Shown piece after piece: positions 1 to 24,032 of a stretch of DNA of 64,000 nucleotides (its first letter is position 1; every line of letters starts with the position of its first letter). The translations under genes were made by a program, and so were the position numbers. Source of the DNA: Plotosus lineatus (Eukaryota > Chordata > Actinopteri > Siluriformes > Plotosidae); NCBI GenBank assembly GCA_024760905.1, contig CM045750.1, forward strand, positions 14,177,919 to 14,241,918. The letters are read 5' to 3'. The notes under the pieces were generated by a model that saw nothing but the letters and a program-made list of their open reading frames with translations, made no database searches and had not been told where the DNA came from.

Positions 1-1164
1 TGATTAGAACAGTCAAGAATAATCACCAAGATAAACCAAAAGTAGTAGCTGTGCACAGGCAGAACACAACTGGGATGAAAGCAGTGTGTCATACAAGATG
101 GGATGAAAATAAAGGTCTACTTGGGAGCTCTGCAGTGTTGCAAGGAGATCCCGATCGATCCCGGTAAGAAAATTTCTTTTCCAGGAATAGAACTGGCCCA
201 GTATATCCAGTTCAACTTGCAACCAAAACTTTGAATTGTAAAACTCTTTGGTGTGCAAGAAAATGTTCTGGTCTCACCAACTGTTAAAACAGGACTGATT
301 CACTATAGAAACTTTTGTGATTTGGGGACGACGATGACGACACACACCGGCTTTTACTCTTTATAAACTTCACTTTTTTAAAATACATGATGAGAAAATT
401 GCACTCAAAGCCTTCGTTTATGTCTAAATATAGGCAGTACGTTGTCTGCTTATGAATGATTCGTCACTTAAGTGTTGCTGGTGTATACAACATCCTAAAG
501 CGAAAGTACTGTAGATCCTTTATTACTACAACAAATAAATTTAGCTATCAAAGTATTAAATACTAGTTAAACCCTAAACTGTTCGTTACTTTAAATTTAA
601 CTTGCATTCATGTAATCACAGGGATATTTGTGGATCTGGGATGTAAAGGAACAATCAGATATTTGACTTGTTCACTGGTTGTATTCATCATATTTATGGC
701 AGAAGAAAAACTGCTGATGAATTTTTGCATTTAATCCACTGACTCGGTGTTCAGGTGAAGGGATTCAGGTAAAAGGATCAAACAAAGGTTTAGATTGAAA
801 AGTTGTAGAGAGATTTCATGCTCTCTTTAAAAATAGTGATGACAGTATATTTAAAACACAAAAATGTAATAGTTCACTTTGATTCACTTATAATTATGGT
901 GTTTAGTATCCTATTTTTCAAATATATCTGATGCCTCTCTGCCCGACCTTGCTTATGTACCAATGTCTGAAACTTGTTTAACACTTTCAATGAAAAGGGA
1001 TAAATGAAACATTTACATACATCAGACATGGATGGTCATAGATCTAAAACAATACAGGAAATGAAAAATGTAGTTAAATGAGTTGCTGTGATCTACTTTG
1101 TTGTTACACACACTGGGGTTTGATGTATGACTTATGTTTGATTTTTCTTTTCATAATGTATTAA
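1..1164. other. 3' flank or 3'UTR of fam199x, no other feature
   Basis: AT-rich single-copy-looking sequence with no recognisable repeat family or coding exon. It lies downstream of the fam199x stop and may be a long 3'UTR. Confidence 0.5.
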
Positions 1165-1170
1165 TTTATT
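1165..1170 (-). terminator. possible fam199x polyadenylation signal
   Basis: AATAAA reads on the minus strand about 100 nt past the stop codon. It is the first canonical hexamer. A longer 3'UTR using a later signal is equally possible. Confidence 0.3.
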
Positions 1171-1268
1171 TTTCAGTCTTTACTGTGTTGTATGTTTAAT
1201 GTACTAAGAGGGACAGAAAGGGGACAGGAGGGTCAACGATTAAAGGGAGCACTGAATAGACGCGTTCA

Positions 1269-14242
<12,974 letters not shown>

Positions 14243-14607
14243 TTAATCTTATACACGGTGCAAAAATTAAGTAAGGATTTAATAATAAAGATCAAATCCA
14301 GAGGGGTGGAAATGTTTATCACCCAGCACTAGCTTTAAGTGAGTACAGTGGAGTTTGAAGACAAATGCATTTTGATTTCATACACATTAACAGTTTAAAC
14401 ATATTTTCATACCTGATTATAGAATGAAGCAAAACACTTTAAGGCGATATAGTTTATCCTGTCATACTCTTTGAGCTTCCAGTGCACTTGTATCTGGTCT
14501 TGAAACAACTTCTTGCTGCCCTGCCTCTCTGAACCCGACTCAAATACACCATATTCCCAAAGCACATTCACACCTAGGGGCAATTTGTTCAGCACCACTC
14601 TCTGCAC

Positions 14608-14775
14608 CTTCTCATACGCCAACGACCTTCATGTCCTCCTTCACCACATCCATAAATCTTCTCTTTGGTCTTCCGCTAGGCCTTCTGCCTGGTAATTCCA
14701 ACCTCAGCATCCTACTACAAATATATTCACTATCCCTCCTCAGTACATGTCCAAACCACCTCAATCTAGTCTCTC
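14608..14775 (-). repeat. non-LTR retrotransposon fragment (GHVQR family)
   Basis: Complement of the MDVVKEDMKVVG / GRRPRGRPKRRF region and of the conserved WFGH segment. Truncated at both ends. Confidence 0.6.
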
Positions 14776-14776
14776 T

Positions 14777-15004
14777 AGTGGGGTGGTTAGCACAACCGGT
14801 TCACAGTAAGAAGGGCTGAGTTCGAGTCCCTGGCTCAGTGAGGGGATTTCTATTCTTTTTTTTTTTTTTCTGGTTTCCTCCCACAGTCCAAAGGCATGCA
14901 CATTAGGCTGTTGGCTGCTCCGAACTGCTCCTAGGTATGAGTGTGAAAGGGTCTGTGTGTTGCCCTGTGATGGTTTGGCGAGTTGTGCAGGGTGTATCTG
15001 TTAA
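14777..15004 (+). repeat. SINE-B copy
   Basis: The head retains GTGGTTAGCAC and GAGTTCGAGTCCC, then comes a poly-T run and the CTGGTTTCCTCCCACAGTCC body with GGCATGCACATTAGG. Lies 5' of the fam199x start exon. Confidence 0.65.
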
Positions 15005-15337
15005 TATCCTAACAATTATGCAAAAACATGCTGTGCTTAATTTTAATAAAACTCTGATTAAAAACTAACTTCATTAAACACCATGTTTCCCACCGGTGTA
15101 TTAGAGTCTAACAGTATGAACTCTCGGAGTATGTTCATCCTTAAACCTGAGGTAAATCCGAGTGGTTACACACGGCCTCTCCTCGGCCTTCCAACAAGAA
15201 CAAAACCTTCGGTTTTCTATCGGTCCTGCTACAACTACCCAGTGCCACTAACCCGCAGTAAAAGTTATTTGCACTCTTACGTTAACGCAAATTTAGTATA
15301 ACAACAAACATCATATTAGAAGTAATTCTTACATACC

Positions 15338-15430
15338 CGAATTGTTTTAATCACTGCATCACCACCAGCAACTTGTACTTCAGCAACAAAATCTACATCC
15401 GGGTTCCGTTTGTCTGCGTCTTCTTCTTCT
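15338..15430 (-). other. fam199x: probable non-coding first exon and promoter-proximal region of fam199x
   Basis: A good donor on the minus strand (TCGG then GTATGT, exon end at about 15337) precedes the acceptor at 14215-14214, which opens the exon carrying the start codon. Only the donor is clear. The transcription start is not, and the upstream sequence runs into a (CTT)n tract at 15418-15444. This is inferred from splice signals alone. Confidence 0.4.
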
Positions 15431-15699
15431 TCTTCTTCTTCTTCGTGGTTTAAAGGTCACTGTTGTACGACTGCCACCTTCAGGTCATCATTCGTAAAAA
15501 CAAACAACCCTTTTCTTTCTTCACCAAGGAGTAAAAGAAGAATGAAAAGGAGAAATGACAGAGGGAAAAATGAGAGGAGAAAGGACAGAAAGGCTGATGG
15601 GAAAGGGACGGAAATGTAAAAAAAACGTTGCCATGTTAAACTATTCAGTTGAAAATCAATTAAAATTAAATTTTTGTTTCAAGAATTTTTTTCTCTATT

Positions 15700-16286
15700 C
15701 TTTTATTAAATAGATACAGCTTTATTAATCTCACAATGGAGAAATTCACTGTTACAGGCTCTTGAGGTACCATCAGTAGGGGGTGCAAAATAGAGACATA
15801 TACAATATACATATACATATACATACATACATACATACACACATACATATATATTATTTCATTTTTCTGTACCCGCTAAATCCTAATTAGGGTCGCGGGG
15901 AGGCTGGCGCCCATCCCAGCCAACTTCGGGCGAGGGCAGAGTACACCCTGGACAGCTCGCCAGGCCATCGCAGGGTAGAAACACGCCGACGGCTTTGCAG
16001 CCTACTCTTGTCGAAAGTCAGCAATGGTTCTTTTACATGCCTCACACCATAGACAGTCAGAAACATGGCCGCCTTTGATAACCCAGTTAGCTGCACTGGG
16101 GACCCAGTTATATATATTATATAAGTAAATAAATAAATAGATACATAAATAGTATAAAGTAATATACAATAAAAAAGAAAAAGAAAAGAACAACTTTGTA
16201 GACTGGCCTATATTCAAGTGTACATGTATCTGAGGGCAGAGTAGATGGGTTGATATGGTTTACAGTCCGTGGGGTAGATGTGGCCT
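15700..16286 (-). repeat. inverted copy of the ELYRMSFIP-type LINE 3' end, split by a SINE
   Basis: 15700-15790 is the complement of 13850-13930, and 16106-16286 is the complement of about 13650-13800. The two halves are separated by a minus-strand SINE-A at 15856-16101. Confidence 0.65.
15856..16101 (-). mobile_element. SINE-A fragment, tail type 2, nested in a LINE 3' end
   Basis: It contains the CCTAATTAGGGTCGCGGGGA tail, CAGCTCGCCAGGCCATCGCA and the shared body to the CAGTTAGCTGCACTGGGG motif. The tRNA head is missing. Confidence 0.7.
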
Positions 16287-16689
16287 CTCACCTGTCTTAT
16301 TTTATTGTCAACTGTATTGCATAAGATTTATGAGCCATAATTACTTAAAATGTTGTCTAGACTGTGATCTAAATGAAGGGGACATTTCTAGAGAGTGATG
16401 ACTTACAAATTAATATTGAGTGACTTTTACATTGTGTACAATGAATTTGTGTTGAAAAAATAGTCATCCTTAATGATAACATTGAATATTTAAGAAATTA
16501 TTAGAGCTTAAGCTTACCAATAAATGAATTTCACACAATCCAGGGATATGATATAGAAACGAATGGTATATAGTATTAAGTCAAATAGCACAGTGATTTT
16601 TTTTTTTTTAATTGATGGCCTGGTGAAGTGTACAGGGTGTACTCCGCCCTCCCCCAGAGTCAGCTGAGATGTGCACTAGCCTCCCGGTG

Positions 16690-16905
16690 ATCCTAATTAT
16701 GCAGTCATCATTCAACAAATCATTCAGAAAATTAATGAATTCTATTTCTAGTTCTGAATCAAATACTGTACATGGGGAATAACAAGTCTGTGGTAACATT
16801 TGCGAGGAAAAATTTCCCCCAGTGATATAGGAAAGAAACCTTGAGAGGAACCAGACTAAAAAAGGCATCCCATCCTTATTTGGGTGAAACCAGATAAAAA
16901 TACAA
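16690..16905 (-). repeat. L2-like LINE 3'UTR fragment
   Basis: Complement of the segment at about 50495-50580 (TTTCACCCAAATGAAAATGG, GGTTCCTCTCAAGGTTTTTT). No coding part remains. Confidence 0.45.
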
Positions 16906-17079
16906 ACCATGCACCATAAACTTCACTGTAGTTTAACATGAACTCCTGCTAGTTATCTTATAATTGTAATGGGAATTGTAATCCTAAATCATTTCAGTCA
17001 AAGAAGTCTATATCACCAGCAGTCAAAAGTACTATTCACAGTTTCTGAGTGTATATTTAGGTTCATATAAAACATTATC

Positions 17080-17412
17080 AGGTAGTGGTGGCCTAGTGGT
17101 AGAGGTGCTGGATCACTGATCCTAAGGTTGGGGGTTCAAGCCCCACTCACCACAGGTTGTCACTGTCCCCTCCAGTGCAGATAACTGGGTTATCAAAGGC
17201 GGGCCATGTCTCTCACTGTCTATGGTGTGAGGTTCATGTAAAAGAACCATTGCTGACTTTTGACAAGAGTAGCTGCAAAGACATTAACGTGTTTCCACCC
17301 TGCGATGGCCTGGCGAGCTGTCCAGGACGTATTCTGCCCTCTCTTGGAGTCGGCTGGGATGGGTGCCAGCCTCCCCGTGACCCTTAATTTAGGATTAAGC
17401 GGTTACAGAAAA
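17080..17412 (+). mobile_element. SINE-A copy, tail type 2
   Basis: Complete head with GTAGTGGTGGCCTAGTGG and GGGGGTTCAAGCCCC, the common body, then the CCTTAATTTAGGATTAAGCG tail. It directly abuts a LINE fragment at 17413. Confidence 0.75.
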
Positions 17413-18127
17413 TCTTCTTCTTCTTTTCCTTTCGGCTGGTGCCTTCAGGCGATGCCACAGCAAATCATCTGCCTCCATCTCAAGCTATCCACTGCATCTT
17501 CTTCTCTTATACCAACTACCTTCATGTTTTCCTTCACCACATCCATAAATCTCCTCTTTGGTCTTCCTCTAGGCCTTTTGCCTTGTAGTTCCAACCTCAG
17601 CATCCTGCAACCAATATATTCACTATCCTTCCTCTGTACATGTCCAAACCATCTCAATCTCGCCTCTCTGCCTTTGTCTCCAAAACATTTTACATGTGCT
17701 GTCCCTCTGATGTACTCATTCCCGATCCTATCCATGCTTCAATTCATTTTCTGTAACTGCTTCATCCTAATTAGGGTCACGGGGAGGCTGGTGCCCATCC
17801 CAGCCAACTCAGAGCGAGGGCAGAGTCCACCCTGGACAGCTCGCCCTGCCATCGCAGGGCGGAAACACGCTGACGGCTTTGCAGCCTACTCTTGTCGAAA
17901 GTCAGCAATGGTTCTTTTACATGCTTCACACCATAGACAGTGAGAGACATGGCTGGCCTTTGATAACCCAGTTAGCTGCACTGGGAGGACAGTGACAACC
18001 TTGTGGAGAGTGGGACTCGAACCCTGAACCTTTGGATCAGTGATCCAGCACCCTATACCACTAGACCACCACTGCCCCCTATCCATGCTTGTTACTCCCA
18101 AAGAGAACCTCAACATTTTCATCTCTG
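17413..18127 (-). repeat. GHVQR-type LINE 3' end interrupted by a SINE
   Basis: Minus-strand coding remnants RLRWFGHVQRKDSEYIGCRM and GKRPRGRPKRRFMDVVKENM, then the CTTCTTCTTCTTTTCC tail. The sequence resumes after the SINE (18091-18127) with the part that lies upstream in the intact copy at 28089. Confidence 0.75.
17740..18078 (-). mobile_element. SINE-A copy, tail type 2, nested in the LINE
   Basis: It is flanked by CTATCCATGCTT at 17728-17739 and 18079-18090, a perfect 12 bp duplication. Full head, body and tail are present in minus orientation. Confidence 0.85.
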
Positions 18128-18142
18128 AGATGTTGTATGTAT

Positions 18143-18280
<138 letters not shown>

Positions 18281-18593
18281 ATTTTCTGAGTAGATCCTTC
18301 CGTAGGAGAGTGCTCAATACTTTTTGGTAGAGCAAATAACAAAATATTCTTCTATAATCACCTGAAGAGAGAGGATGGTTTCACCACCCCTCGAAACAGA
18401 TCTGTAGTGATAAATGGAGTTTCAATAGAAAGTCTTTGTCCTGTCCTTTTATTTTTGTTATATATATATATATAAATAAAAGGGTGTGGTGTATTTAAAA
18501 CGGGTCTGCCCCCTTTTGTCCCAGCAGAGGATGTGGGCTAAAAAATCGTCAGCCTGATCAGATCACGTGACCATAACCCTTTCTGAATATATC

Positions 18594-18680
18594 CCACCTT
18601 CGCCCAGAGTCACCTTGAGATCTGCGCCAGCCTCCCCATGACCCTAATTAGGATTAAGTGGCTTAGAAAATGAATTAGTA
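18594..18680 (+). repeat. SINE type-2 tail fragment
   Basis: Only CAGCCTCCCCATGACCCTAA, TTAGGATTAAGTGGC and the AGAAAATGAATTAG end are left. Confidence 0.5.
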
Positions 18681-18713
18681 GAATAAATGAATGTAAGTTG
18701 CACTTATATATTG

Positions 18714-18744
<31 letters not shown>

Positions 18745-18909
18745 CTGGAGGTGACGAGAGTGTTTAATAAAGCATGGTTTAAGTTTGAACAATAACAGAG
18801 CGCAGAATGAGACTTACCTTTGCCATGAATATGATGTGGTGGTGAAGTGGGGCTGCATAAATATGAAGAGTATCAATGTCTCCTCGGCTCAGTCTGGTTC
18901 GGATAACCA

Positions 18910-18946
<37 letters not shown>

Positions 18947-19069
18947 AAATTTTATCTGTGCACCACTGTACCTTTTCAAACTTAGTTTAAAGTATTCCTC
19001 AGATTAAATTTGGTATATGGTTTACTCTGTAATCAGTTGTGTGAACACGTCCACCAAACAGAAAAATGG

Positions 19070-19245
19070 TCCTGAGTTCGAGTGCCAGGCTCAGCGAGGA
19101 TGTTTCTGTGTAGGGTTTGCATGTTCTCTCCATCTTGGCACAGGTTTCCTCCGGGTGATCCCATTTCTTCCACAGTCCCTAGACATGCACATTAGGCTAA
19201 TTGGATGCTCCAAATTACCAATTGGTGCGAGTCGGAGTGGCTGTT
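19070..19245 (+). repeat. SINE-B fragment
   Basis: Contains GTCCTGAGTTCGAGTGCCAG, TTTGCATGTTCTCTCC and the ACATGCACATTAGGCTAATT block. The A-box half is missing. Confidence 0.55.
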
Positions 19246-20061
19246 TATACAAAGGAATGGGTTCTGCAGAGGGCTCAAAACCTACTCAGGTAAAACCATG
19301 GGAGTTTTTCAGTGCATCAGAGGATGCGAAGTGGAAATTAAAAAATATAAAATACTCTCTAATGCTCAATTGTTTGTGCAGCCAAAAAAACATCCAAGAT
19401 CATAAGATAGGTGACTCAAATAACAAAGGTGAGCTGAAACGTTCATGGCACAATCGTGATGAAATGGTTTATTTTGCAGCATAGCTTCCCTGTGGTCTTT
19501 ACCTCTTCAGTGTTGCAGTACTTGGATTCTCTCAGCCTGATGATAATGAATTACCTTGAAGTTTTCAGCCCACCCTCATAAATACAGTAAACACACCCTG
19601 AATGCAAGAAAGAAAACGGCAACCATATTAGTACTGTACTATTCTATACCCACTTCTTCCTTTTGGTTTGTTCTTCATTCTGTATAATTACAGATAATAT
19701 AAATAAAGTATACAGGATGTGTCACATTTAAAAGAAAATCGGAAGATCTAATAGACAAAGAATTAATAGATTTTATTTAAACGACTCTAGTAAAGGCAAG
19801 AGGCATCATCCTATCTGTTAATATCGGTTTCTGTTGAGCCAGGATCTACAAAATGAACAATCTCTGAACATCATGTTACTGAACAAACACAATAACTCTA
19901 CATTTAATCCTTTATCATATTAGAATTTATAACTATCACGTATATTTGATAACTATTATTCAATAGGAGAGGGACTATTAAATTTAAAGCGTTGTCTGGT
20001 CTGGATTGCTTTTTATTTTTATCATGTTTTATTTGTTCTACAAAACTTTAAAAATACAACC

Positions 20062-20182
20062 GGCAGTGGTAGCCTGGTGCTACAGTGCTGGAATGCCAAC
20101 CCCAAGGTTAGGGGTTCAAACCCCACTGTCAACAGTTGCCGCTGATATCATGAGAATTAAGTGGTTCAGAAAATGAATGAAT
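20062..20182 (+). repeat. SINE-A with internal deletion, tail type 2
   Basis: The head (GGCAGTGGTAGCCTGGTG and GGGGTTCAAACCCC) runs almost directly into GAGAATTAAGTGGTTCAGAA. The central body of about 200 bp is absent. Confidence 0.6.
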
Positions 20183-20661
20183 ATATGCAGTGCACTGTGG
20201 GTATAGATGCTTTTTGCTTATTAATAGTAGTGTATACACTCCTGAATAAAAATAAATGTTGCAAACCCCAAACCGAATAATAATAAGCTTTTAATGGAGC
20301 TAAGAATAAAGCACTTTGAAAAAGATAATCTGGTAATCTTTGGTTAAGCTTCCATGGATGATGAAGTTCAACACAAACTTAATAACAAGCTCCTCAATAG
20401 AATTAGAAATGACCAACGTCGTATATCTCTTGAAATAAACAAGTGAGAAAATCTGTTACAGAAATTCATGTTGTACAAGCTGAAGTTTGGATCTTTTTTT
20501 TTTTTTTTTTTCCCCCCACAGGAGTGCAGCGTGTCCGAAAAATAAATAAAATAAGATACCAAGGGGGGAAAAAAAAAAAAAAAACACGGAATGACTATCA
20601 TGCCTCTGCTTTTTCTGTTGTATGTAATGAAGCACTGGTGCTTCCCTTAATCATTATCATG

Positions 20662-20667
20662 TTTAAT
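20662..20667 (-). terminator. possible gjb1 polyadenylation signal (ATTAAA)
   Basis: A variant hexamer on the minus strand about 160 nt past the gjb1 stop. No canonical AATAAA occurs before about 20030, so the true 3' end is uncertain. Confidence 0.25.
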
Positions 20668-20823
20668 TGCTTCTCATTAAGAAATTTCATCATCCAATAT
20701 CCAACATTTTCTGTACATTTTTAAACATAAACATAATAAATTAATAAAGATGACAGTGGTCATGATTACTGAAACTCCGAGTTAGTTGCACATGATTAGA
20801 GAAACCTCCCGGATAATAACAGC

Positions 20824-21651
20824 TTAAAAGGCAGAACATCTCTCCCCCTTTTCTGTAGGGCTCTTTCTGGCCAAATTCAATCTGGGTTTAAATGAATGCT
20901 CTGATATGAGCTGATTGATTTCATTTTGCTTGTAGGGAGACAGCATTTGAGTGAGCCAAGGTCCTTGTGGATCCCCTTCAGGTTTCTGAAAATAACGGGT
21001 ACATGCTCTGCCAATCAAATACAGCACCTCTGCAAAATTTAATAAAACACAGATCCCAGATACCACCAGCATAAAGACAGTAAAGATGGTCTTCTCTGTT
21101 GGACGAGAAACAAAGCAGTCCACCGTGTTAGGGCAGGGATAAGAATCACACTTAACAAGACGCACCATTTTGAAATCAGGGTAGATTACATAAAATATGT
21201 ACAAGAATGCCACCTCAAAAATGATGCGAAAAATTATGCTTATCATATACGTCCACCAAAGTGCGCCGGTAATCTTGAATTTCTGATTCTTTAATTGTTC
21301 AAACTCCTTTGAACCACCTCGTCCTGATAACTTGAGGATCTTTTTGTCAATGTGTCGGCGGTGAGCAACATGCATAGCGACCAGAAGTGCTGGCGTTGAG
21401 ACGAGGATCAGTTGCAAGGCCCAGAGACGGATGTGAGAAATTGGGAAGAACTGGTCATAACACACACTGTTGCAACCGGGTTGTTGGGTGTTGCAAGTGA
21501 AGCCAGACTTCTCATCACCCCATACACTTTCAGCAGCCACTACTAAAACCAGAATCCGAAAGATAAAGATGACAGAGAGCCAAATGCGGCCAATGCCTGT
21601 TGAATGCCTATTTACACCGCTGATTACGGCGTAAAAAGACGCCCAATTCAT
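20824..21651 (-). CDS. gjb1: gap junction beta-1 protein (connexin 32 type)
   Basis: Complete 275-residue connexin in one exon. Connexins form hexameric hemichannels that dock between cells and pass ions and small molecules. The N-terminus [18 protein letters not shown] and the ESVWGDEKS and [20 protein letters not shown] motifs follow vertebrate GJB1 closely. Four membrane spans are visible (about 20-40, 76-96, 130-152 and 189-213). The three extracellular-loop cysteines are present in each loop: Cys53, 60, 64 and Cys168, 173, 179. The C-terminal tail keeps [14 protein letters not shown] and ends RCSAF, a CaaX-like box where mammalian Cx32 ends CSAC. The start is fixed by homology and by a good acceptor 14 nt upstream (TTTTACAG, exon from 21665), which matches the mammalian layout of a non-coding first exon. 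Teleosts can have two gjb1 copies; which one this is cannot be told here. Confidence 0.97.
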   Translation of the reverse strand: MNWASFYAVISGVNRHSTGIGRIWLSVIFIFRILVLVVAAESVWGDEKSGFTCNTQQPGCNSVCYDQFFPISHIRLWALQLILVSTPALLVAMHVAHRRHIDKKILKLSGRGGSKEFEQLKNQKFKITGALWWTYMISIIFRIIFEVAFLYIFYVIYPDFKMVRLVKCDSYPCPNTVDCFVSRPTEKTIFTVFMLVVSGICVLLNFAEVLYLIGRACTRYFQKPEGDPQGPWLTQMLSPYKQNEINQLISEHSFKPRLNLARKSPTEKGERCSAF

Positions 21652-21664
21652 TTTTGATTCCAGG

Positions 21665-22080
21665 TCTGTAAAAGAAAGAAATCACCATTAAAATTTCAAA
21701 ATTGGATTTGACATATTATGACCTGATATAATTATTTCATTAGCAACAGCTACATAAAAACACAGTAATTAAAGCCCTTGAATGATTAATAAAGTACAAT
21801 TTACCAGCTCAGCCTGTGGTATAAGCAGCATAAGCCTTGCCAGGTCCTAAAATATCAACCATCAGGCGCAGTCTTGACATTTGGACACTTTGGGCATTTG
21901 GACACTTTGTGCAATTTGTGTGCCCTCGAGTTGAATAAAAGAGCATGGGCGATGGTCTATTGCCACATGCTGTCACCTGATGCAAAAAGAAAAGCCAATC
22001 GCAATATTTTGGGCACGGCCATGTGACAGCCTCTGTAGCTCTATAAAAAGCTGTATTTAAAGCACCTTAGACCTACTGTA
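21665..22080 (-). promoter_or_regulatory. possible proximal gjb1 promoter and short 5' exon
   Basis: Minus-strand reading: CCAAT-type element (GATTGGC at about 21993), CAGGTGACAG, two ACAAA-type Sox-like motifs near 21915, then a possible weak donor CTG/GTAAAT with exon end at 21805. The gjb1 acceptor is at 21667-21666. Mammalian GJB1 has a proximal SOX10/EGR2-driven promoter a few hundred bases upstream of the coding exon, so the position fits. The motif evidence is thin. Confidence 0.25.
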
Positions 22081-23095
22081 CATAATTACACTCTACTGAT
22101 ATAGACAGATTAAACAGGGCTGGGAAGTTGATATTAGTGTAGAGATAAAATACAATATATGAAATATTATAATAATGAAAAATAAATATATATATATATA
22201 TATATATATCACTGACAGTAAATAAAAGAAATTTGCTTTAATCAGTAAATTAAAAGCAAATATTTATTTATTTAGTTACCTTCAGAGGTGGTGAGAAACA
22301 AATATATCCAGAAAATAGTTGAAACACTACACTAAATGGCACAGTGAAGAATACCATGCCATTTGGAAATGCAAATATTTTCCTCAACACTAGCCAGTGC
22401 CCTGTACCATAGAAGTCATATGCGCTTATATAAGCAAATTTACATACAATGGTGTCCATTATTAAGGCTAACAAGAGCGAATTGAGTTCAAATGCCTGAA
22501 GTTCCGCCTACCCGCAGCAAAAGAATGAATCTGTGTGGACACAAATACCTCAACAACATTATTCATTGTGCACAAGAGCGTCAGGGAGAGAAGTACTGTC
22601 TTTGAACTGCATGACTTATGAATGAATGTATAAAAAGACAATAATGCCTTATGTTTCATCAGTTTCCTCTAAATTTAAAATGTTTCACTATTAACTGGGT
22701 TGTATATATAAACACACACACACACACACACACACATATCTATCTATCTAGCTAGCTCTGAGTTTCATTAATAATGCTGCAGAATTATCAATCAAGATCC
22801 CACAGACTCGATCAAGCCACAGAGTGCTTTGAGTCAAATACACTAGACAATGTAGCTCCTCTTAAAAGAAAACCAATCAGAGAGAATAAATTAGCCCCCT
22901 GGTATAATGAAACAGGCACACTTAAACAGAAAACTCACAAATTAGAAAGGACATGGCAGCAAAATAAATTACTGGTTTTCCAATAAAAATGCAAGGAGAG
23001 TCTCCATAATTAGAGAAAAGCTCTTAGTGCTGCGAGAGCAGAATATTTCTCAAATCGAATAGAAAATAACAAAAATAATCTGAAATACTTATTTA

Positions 23096-23438
23096 GGGGC
23101 AATGGTGGTCTAGTGGATAGGGCGCAGGATCGCTGATCCTAAGGTTGGGGGTTCGAGTCCCCACAGGGTTGTCACTGTCCCCCCCAGTGTAGCAAACTGG
23201 GTTATCAAAGGCGGGCCATGTCTCTCACTGTCTATGGTGAGAGGTTCATGTAAAAGAACCATTGCTGACTTTCGTAAAGAGTAGCTGCAAAGCCGTCAGT
23301 GTGTTTCTGTCCCTTTGCTAAAAGGGTTGTGACAGGAAGGGCATCTGACGTAAAAACCTCTGCCAAATCAAATGTGCGAATCAGATGATTCGCTGTGGCG
23401 ACTCCTGAGAACGGGAAAAAGCCGAAAGGAAGAAAGAA
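23096..23438 (+). mobile_element. SINE-A copy, tail type 1, nested in L2-like LINE
   Basis: Flanked by ATCTGAAATACTTATTTA (23078-23095) and ATCTGAAATACATATTTA (23439-23456), an 18 bp duplication with one mismatch. Tail ends GGGAAAAAGCCGAAAGGAAG. Confidence 0.85.
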
Positions 23439-23743
23439 ATCTGAAATACATATTTAATATTGTTGCAGAATTAACCAGGAATAGGACCATGAAGAAAACG
23501 TGTAAACCATCAATTCATATTTTTTTATGCTAAAATTGAAAATATCAGGCAATAAAATTGATTCTCTAAATTTTAACACTGGCATGGCAATAACTAAAAG
23601 AGTAAATACCGTAATATAAAACCATTAGATCCACAACTTGAGTGTTTTATTTCAATTCAAAAGACAGAACTAGTCTCATTAATTTCATCATTAACCTCAG
23701 TGCTTGATCTCTATGTTTCTTTAAAGAAATATCATCAGACATG

Positions 23744-24032
23744 GTAAGTCTGTTGGGTTTTTACACTCGAGCCTCGTGACTCATCAGGCCGGTGCTTATC
23801 CCCGGTTTCTGTAGCGTGAAGCAACCAGGAGCTCAACACCCCCTGGATGGGACGCTAGTCCATCGCAGGTTACCTTCCCAGTATATTTTTACTGGTACCC
23901 ATTTATACAGCTGGGTGAACAGAGGCACACTTGTGGCTGAGACTTTGCCTAGGGGTCTTAGCACAGTGGGATTTGAACTCACAACCTCCCGATCATGAGC
24001 CCAGCACTCTAACTACTACACAACTGACCCCG
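23744..24032 (-). mobile_element. SINE-C copy nested in L2-like LINE
   Basis: Flanked by ATCATCAGACATG (23731-23743) and ATTATCAGACGTG (24033-24045), two mismatches in 13. Body and head as in the copy at 8811, in reverse. Confidence 0.75.

Noticed and set aside
17260..17943. A 227-codon plus-strand open frame, the longest non-microsatellite frame after gjb1.
   Set aside because: It runs across a SINE tail, the antisense of a LINE 3' end and another SINE. No single gene could explain it.
19017..19484. A 155-codon plus-strand open frame.
   Set aside because: Its first half is a SINE-B fragment and the rest has no recognisable domain.
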